Source: Blautia sp. AF19-10LB
Lineage (GTDB): Bacteria; Bacillota; Clostridia; Lachnospirales; Lachnospiraceae
Reading direction: 5' to 3'
NCBI RefSeq assembly: GCF_003461245.1
Contig: NZ_QTWS01000045.1
Location: 1 to 19,587 of the forward strand
Length of the DNA: 19,587 nucleotides
The position numbers and the translations under genes are program-made. The notes beneath the pieces were generated by a model. The model did no database searches, was not told where the DNA came from, and worked only from the letters and a program-made list of their open reading frames with translations. Shown one piece after another: positions 15,936-19,587 of this stretch. How positions within the stretch are numbered: the stretch's first letter is position 1; the number at the start of each line of letters is the position of its first letter.

Positions 15936-17354
15936 ATGTTAGTAAACACAAAAGCAAGAGTCGGCGTATTTTCTATTGCTTTAGGCGCATATCTGCCTCA
16001 GTTCCCGTCACTGGTACCTGAGTTTGAGGCTCAGTATGAGGCATTCAAAAAAACAATTCCTGATACAGTAGAGATCATTGACGGAGGAATGGTAACAACA
16101 AAAGAGCAGTCCATGGAAGCTGGAGATAAATTCCGTGCTGCAGACGTTGATATCGTATTTCTTCAGATGCTGACCTATGCGACGTCCTACAATATGCTCC
16201 CTGCAATCCGTGACCTTAATGTTCCGGTTGTTCTTGTGAATGTTCAGAAGCTCAAAGCACTGGATTATGATCACACAGATATCGCTGCATGGCTTGGCGA
16301 AGGATATGCATGTGGTGCAGTAGGTGAGGCAGTTGCCGATCTGGAAAGAGCAGGCAAGAGACATGCTGTTATTACAGGTGTAGTTGAGGGCGGAGATCCG
16401 GCTGTTCAGGCAGAAATCGAAGACTGGTGCAGAGCTGCACAGGTAAGAAGAAGATTCCGTGATACTAACATCGCTCAGATCGGAAGACCATATCCGGGTA
16501 TGATGGATCTTTATATTGATGAGACAAACCTGTACAACAGAATGTTCCTGTACACCAAACAGTTCGACTGGGAAAAAATGTGGGCGATCGCTGATGATAT
16601 CACAGATGAAGAAGCAATCCGTGCAAAAGCACAGGATATTCTTGATACTTTTGATATTGAGGACGGCGGCACAATCGAAAAAGTATGGGATATGGCAAAA
16701 TACGTTGTTGCATTTGAGAAATGGGTAAAAGACGAACATCTCAGCATGGTTGCTTCCCATTATGACGGATTTGCACAGGGCAAAGCCGGAGTTCTTGACA
16801 GTATGCTGATCCCGGCATTCTCCATGCTGATCAAACAGGGTACAGCATGTGCAGTTGAAGGTGATATGAAAGTTGCCATGGCAATGAGTATCCTCAAGAC
16901 AATTTCCGGTACAGGTCAGCTCTCTGAAATGTACTCCATCGACTTCAACGATGACATCTGCATCATTGGACATTCCGGAAGCGGAGATGCTGATATCTCT
17001 GATAAGAAACCTACCATGAAGATCGTGCCGGTATTCCACGGCAAAACAGGCGGCGGATATCTGACACAGTTCTATCCATACACAGGTCCGGTTACCTATC
17101 TTGCGATCACACAGGATGCTGACGGACACTTCAAATTCGTTGTTGCTGAAGGCGTAAACGAAGAAGGACCGATCCTTTCCTTTGGTGATACCAACATGAG
17201 AACACGTTTCACCTGTGGTGCAAGAGAGTTTGTAAACCGCTGGAGCGAAGCAGGCCCGACACATCATATGGCAGCTGCTACAGGAAGACATATCGACACG
17301 ATTCTGAAGGTTGCAAAGATCTTCAACATTCCGGTTGATATCGTAACAAGATAA
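15936..17354 (+). CDS. L-arabinose/L-fucose isomerase-family protein
   Basis: A 472-residue protein that probably interconverts an aldose and a ketose in the cytoplasm. The N-terminal part has the AraA/FucI-like alpha/beta layout (DGGMVTTKEQSMEAGDKF, VFLQMLTYATSYNMLPAIRDL). In the C-terminal part Glu308 (AVEGD), Asp336 (SIDFNDD), His346 (IIGHSG) and His443/His444 (PTHHMA) lie at nearly the same spacing as the manganese ligands Glu306, Glu333, His350 and His450 of E. coli AraA; the second would be Asp instead of Glu. It is a little shorter than AraA (about 500) and much shorter than classical FucI (about 590). The substrate is not certain. GGAGG (15924-15928) supports ATG 15936. It follows the kinase by 105 nt and ends at a bidirectional terminator. 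Confidence 0.82.
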   Translation: MLVNTKARVGVFSIALGAYLPQFPSLVPEFEAQYEAFKKTIPDTVEIIDGGMVTTKEQSMEAGDKFRAADVDIVFLQMLTYATSYNMLPAIRDLNVPVVLVNVQKLKALDYDHTDIAAWLGEGYACGAVGEAVADLERAGKRHAVITGVVEGGDPAVQAEIEDWCRAAQVRRRFRDTNIAQIGRPYPGMMDLYIDETNLYNRMFLYTKQFDWEKMWAIADDITDEEAIRAKAQDILDTFDIEDGGTIEKVWDMAKYVVAFEKWVKDEHLSMVASHYDGFAQGKAGVLDSMLIPAFSMLIKQGTACAVEGDMKVAMAMSILKTISGTGQLSEMYSIDFNDDICIIGHSGSGDADISDKKPTMKIVPVFHGKTGGGYLTQFYPYTGPVTYLAITQDADGHFKFVVAEGVNEEGPILSFGDTNMRTRFTCGAREFVNRWSEAGPTHHMAAATGRHIDTILKVAKIFNIPVDIVTR

Positions 17355-17393
17355 CAAAAACCATCTATATTTGAAACACATATTCATATTCAA

Positions 17394-17434
17394 AAAAAGA
17401 GAGAGACTGTGCAGATGTACAGCCTCTCTTTTTT
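17394..17434. terminator. Bidirectional terminator between convergent genes
   Basis: An A-run, then a ~14-bp stem (17397-17410 with 17419-17432, one wobble and one A-C mismatch; loop GCAGATGT) and a run of six T's. It serves the isomerase on the plus strand. The A-run on the left gives a T-run on the minus strand, so it also serves the leftward DUF3783-like gene, whose stop is only a few bases away. Confidence 0.85.
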
Positions 17435-17438
17435 AAAA

Positions 17439-17822
17439 TCATTTTTTGTGCATCAACGTATGCTCCTTCGACAACTCTCCATGAAGCTTCAACGAACTCC
17501 AGTGCTGCGTAACCGGTGTAAGCACTGCTTTCAGATCCACCGGAGCCAGCCCGTTCCTGTGGAAAAATCCCAGAAAATCTGTCTGTTGTTCCTGCGAAAA
17601 ATTATGCATGACAAGCATCTCATCTGTAAAATTCCCGCCCAGGTTGAACTGTGGAGAAGGAGAAAAACCAGGAAGTCCGAACAGATATCCAAGAGGATGC
17701 AGATAATCTGTTACAGAAACTGTTTTGCAGGAAATACCTGCGATATTAAGATAACGTAGGATCTGCCGTGTTCTTTCATCTTCTTTGAAATTATACATTA
17801 AAATCATAGCATCTGTTTTCAT
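17439..17822 (-). CDS. Small DUF3783-like protein
   Basis: A 127-residue soluble protein. It opens with DAMILMYNFKEDERTRQILRYL and contains DEMLVMHNFSQEQQTDFLGFF, a pattern I associate with DUF3783 proteins, which are common and uncharacterised in Lachnospiraceae. There is no signal peptide or membrane segment. On the minus strand an AAGAAAGGGA stretch lies about 8 nt before the ATG at 17820-17822. It is followed directly by the bidirectional terminator and lies 25 nt downstream of the kinase remnant, so it may have been the last gene of the damaged two-component operon. No function is proposed. Confidence 0.75.
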   Translation of the reverse strand: MKTDAMILMYNFKEDERTRQILRYLNIAGISCKTVSVTDYLHPLGYLFGLPGFSPSPQFNLGGNFTDEMLVMHNFSQEQQTDFLGFFHRNGLAPVDLKAVLTPVTQHWSSLKLHGELSKEHTLMHKK

Positions 17823-17847
17823 AGAAAAATCCCTTTCTTAAAAAGTA

Positions 17848-19313
17848 TTAATTAGAATGTTCTGTGGCACTCTTTCGGATCGCAGGAATCCGGATTTCCA
17901 CTTCCGTACCGCTTCCGGGAGTGCTGGAATAGGTCAGCCCATAATCAGGACCATAGAGGATCTGAAGTCGCCGATGCGTGTTATAAACGGCAATGTTAGT
18001 GCCGCCGGAAGTACTGTTCCCGTTTCCGGAGAGAATAGCAGAAAGCTTCTCAGAAGGAATGCCGACACCGTCATCTGAGATCAGAAGCACAATGGAGGTG
18101 TCTTCGATCCATCCGGTCAGGACGATTGTTCCAGTTTTGTTCTTAAAGAAAGTACATACATAAGATGTGGACAGGAATACGTGACTGCTGATATCTTTGA
18201 CAGACAGAGTTTCATTCATATAATTTTTGCTGATATATTCCCTGATCAGAAAAATAGTAGGGTTTTCCTGAGAACAGTCAGAAACTTTCTTAAAAAAATC
18301 TTCTGTTTTATCAACAAGAGTCTGGTGAAGTTCACCGAAGGTAAAACATCTGTCGATTGTTTCCGCAACAGTTTCCGGATTGCCGGAACCTGGAATTTTC
18401 TGCTGATGACGTGCATCCTCCAGACAGAGAAAAAGCTTGTAGTACAGATCTTTGACCGGATTCTGAAGAAATTTGCAGTTGTTGGAAAAACTTTGGAGAA
18501 GCTTTTCCAGCAGAGCGGATGCGGCATTCTGATCAATATTCGACAGTGTCTCCGCGGGCCATGGAATATCTTCCGAATTCCGCAAAGTGTTCCATCAGAA
18601 AACTTCCGGCATGAGTCAGGATCTGGCGGGAAGGCGGAGTCTGTGAAAAAAGAAAATACACCATATATTGAAACTTCTTTTCGAGATAGACGCAGGTAAT
18701 ATGGTAAGGATTCAGAAAATCCTGGAACTTTTGAAACAGATCAGCCATGGATGGCGTGGAAGCTTCCAGAAATAATTTGGTCTTTACAATAAAAGCAGTA
18801 AAAAAAGTAGAAGAATTCATTGTAAACTGCAGTTCATCAGAAAGCTGACGGATCACAGAGTTATCCTGTGAATATGGAAGAGTAAGCTGCAGGGCAAGCC
18901 GTGATGCGGTTTCCATGGAATGAAGCGTCTCTCCATGGCGGGAATTGACTTTTCGGATATAGAGATCCCTTGCCTCACGGATGGCATCCTCGATCTCAGA
19001 GAGCCGGAAAGGCTTCTCGATGTAATTGACGGCTTTCAGCTTGATCGCAGCTTTGAGATATTCCTTGTCAGAGTATCCGCTCATAAAGATCGGGACGGTA
19101 TCAGGAAGAATTTTCCAGCATAGTGATTCCGTCCATGCGCGGCATGCGGACATCGCATAATATGATCTCCGGCCTGTGAAGCTGTGCAGTTTCCAGACCA
19201 TGCACACCGTCGTCTGCCTGAAGCACCTCGCTGATTCCAAGTGAAGCCCAGTCAATCGAAGAGATCACACCGGTACGGGTAAGTTCTTCGTCATCAACAA
19301 TCAGTAGTTTCAT
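17848..19313 (-). pseudogene. Frameshifted YesN-type response regulator fused to YesM-type kinase C-terminus
   Basis: The reading begins at ATG 19313 with AAGGAG just upstream: MKLLIVDDEELTRTG, a receiver domain with Asp9/Asp10 and phospho-acceptor Asp54 in ILCDVRMPRMDG. It stops early near 19102. The receiver continues in another frame (LPDTVPIFMSGYSDKEYLKAA, then YIEKPF) and on through a linker to about 18570, where a second frame change is needed (SEDIPWPAETLSNIDQN). This last frame holds the first half of an AraC-type HTH (LSVKDISSHVFLSTSYVCTFFK). At about 18130 it passes in frame into the end of a sensor-kinase ATPase domain (ISDDGVGIP, NTHRRLQILYG, STPGSGTEVEIRIP). The second HTH, the kinase sensor and its phospho-histidine region are missing. 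Two frameshifts plus a deletion indicate an inactive gene, unless they are assembly errors. Confidence 0.85.
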
Positions 19314-19455
19314 AATATTCTCCTTGGTATTTGTAAAAAAAGAAAATTGTTTATTATGATAAGATTGTTTCCATATGAAAACGATCCCCAAAACAGTTTA
19401 GCATATTTTATACAAGATTACGAGAAAAAATGAAAGATGTTTTGTGCAGATAAGT

Positions 19456-19489
19456 GGAAAATATTTTACCCTGATTCAAAATATTTTCC
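19456..19489. promoter_or_regulatory. Paired AAAATATTTT palindromes (candidate operator)
   Basis: GGAAAATATTTT (19456-19467) and AAAATATTTTCC (19478-19489) are perfect inverted repeats with a 10-nt spacer. Each contains the self-complementary AAAATATTTT, and the two copies start exactly 20 nt apart, about two helical turns. They lie just upstream of a candidate rightward promoter, between it and the response-regulator start. Confidence 0.45.
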
Positions 19490-19511
19490 CGTTTCCTAAA
19501 AAAATAACCAA

Positions 19512-19520
19512 TGCTACAAT
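19512..19520 (+). promoter_or_regulatory. Candidate extended -10 promoter reading out of the window
   Basis: TGCTACAAT is an extended -10 (TG, one base, TACAAT). The -35 region (TTTCCT, 19492-19497) is poor, which fits an extended -10 or activator-dependent promoter. The inverted repeat at 19456-19489 would then lie roughly at -70 to -38. Confidence 0.4.
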
Positions 19521-19587
19521 AAATACAGATTTAACATAATATATAACAAGAATTCTCCTACCTCTGCAGGTAGTGAGATGAATTGTA

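Larger units (their letters stand above)
19314..19587. other. Right-edge regulatory region
   Basis: No gene is visible in these 274 AT-rich bases. They hold the start region of the damaged response regulator on the left, a perfect 12+12 nt inverted repeat at 19456-19489, a candidate rightward promoter at 19512-19520, and a small hairpin CTACCT-CTGC-AGGTAG at 19558-19573. A rightward gene probably begins just beyond the window. Confidence 0.5.

Noticed and set aside
16008..17393. A 461-codon open frame antisense to the isomerase
   Set aside because: Its product is cysteine/histidine-rich without any domain, it starts inside the terminator gap with no ribosome binding site, and the plus-strand isomerase is clearly real. 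It is open only because of codon bias.
18181..18699. A 172-codon plus-strand frame opposite the broken regulator
   Set aside because: The product has no recognisable domain, while the opposite strand carries clear two-component motifs across the same bases.
19090..19115. Programmed frameshift in the response regulator
   Set aside because: A second frame change and a large deletion occur in the same gene, and I see no convincing slippery heptamer with a downstream structure, so ordinary gene decay is simpler.

Overview
The window looks like a chromosomal piece from a gut-type Firmicute, most likely Lachnospiraceae (Blautia/Roseburia-like). This rests on strong AGGAGG ribosome binding sites, moderate GC with AT-rich intergenic DNA, clostridial-style transporter and YesN/YesM-type two-component sequences, and a DUF3783-like protein. 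The genus call is inference. I saw no tRNA, rRNA, CRISPR, insertion sequence or phage gene.

Layout. (1) 140-1006, minus: an AraC-family regulator, divergent from (2) 1383-6335, plus: a complete sugar ABC importer of the ribose/rhamnose/AI-2 (CUT2) class, made of a double ATPase, two permeases and a secreted binding protein, closed by a strong terminator at 6379-6414. (3) 6497-14265, plus: a tightly packed run with its own promoter. It begins with a Gld-like ABC exporter set (ATPase, ABC-2 permease, GldG-like auxiliary protein, DUF4340-like protein). After only 30 nt and no visible terminator it continues into LyxK-type L-xylulokinase, UlaE/SgbU-type L-xylulose-5-P 3-epimerase and AraD-type L-ribulose-5-P 4-epimerase, ending in a hairpin at 14296-14327. 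(4) 14427-17354, plus: a rhamnulokinase-family kinase and an L-arabinose/L-fucose-isomerase-like protein, ending in a bidirectional terminator at about 17394-17434. (5) 17439-19313, minus: a small DUF3783-like gene and a badly damaged two-component system. The response regulator carries two frameshifts and is joined in frame to the C-terminal ATPase part of a histidine kinase. (6) 19314-19587: a regulatory region with a striking inverted repeat and a candidate rightward promoter.

How it works together. The importer brings in a monosaccharide. LyxK, UlaE and AraD together turn L-xylulose into D-xylulose-5-phosphate (L-xylulose to L-xylulose-5-P to L-ribulose-5-P to D-xylulose-5-P), which enters the pentose phosphate or phosphoketolase route. 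The isomerase-like protein and the second kinase would feed in an aldose or ketose. No rhamnulose-1-P or fuculose-1-P aldolase is present, so a plain rhamnose or fucose pathway is not complete here. The AraC protein is the obvious local regulator.

The least expected signals are: an 11-nt word (GCACAAGGGAA) found in two separate intergenic regions, each time at the centre of a 7+7 nt inverted repeat whose arms differ in sequence; the response-regulator/kinase fusion pseudogene; a binding protein with no lipobox; and a permease with a long charged C-terminal tail.
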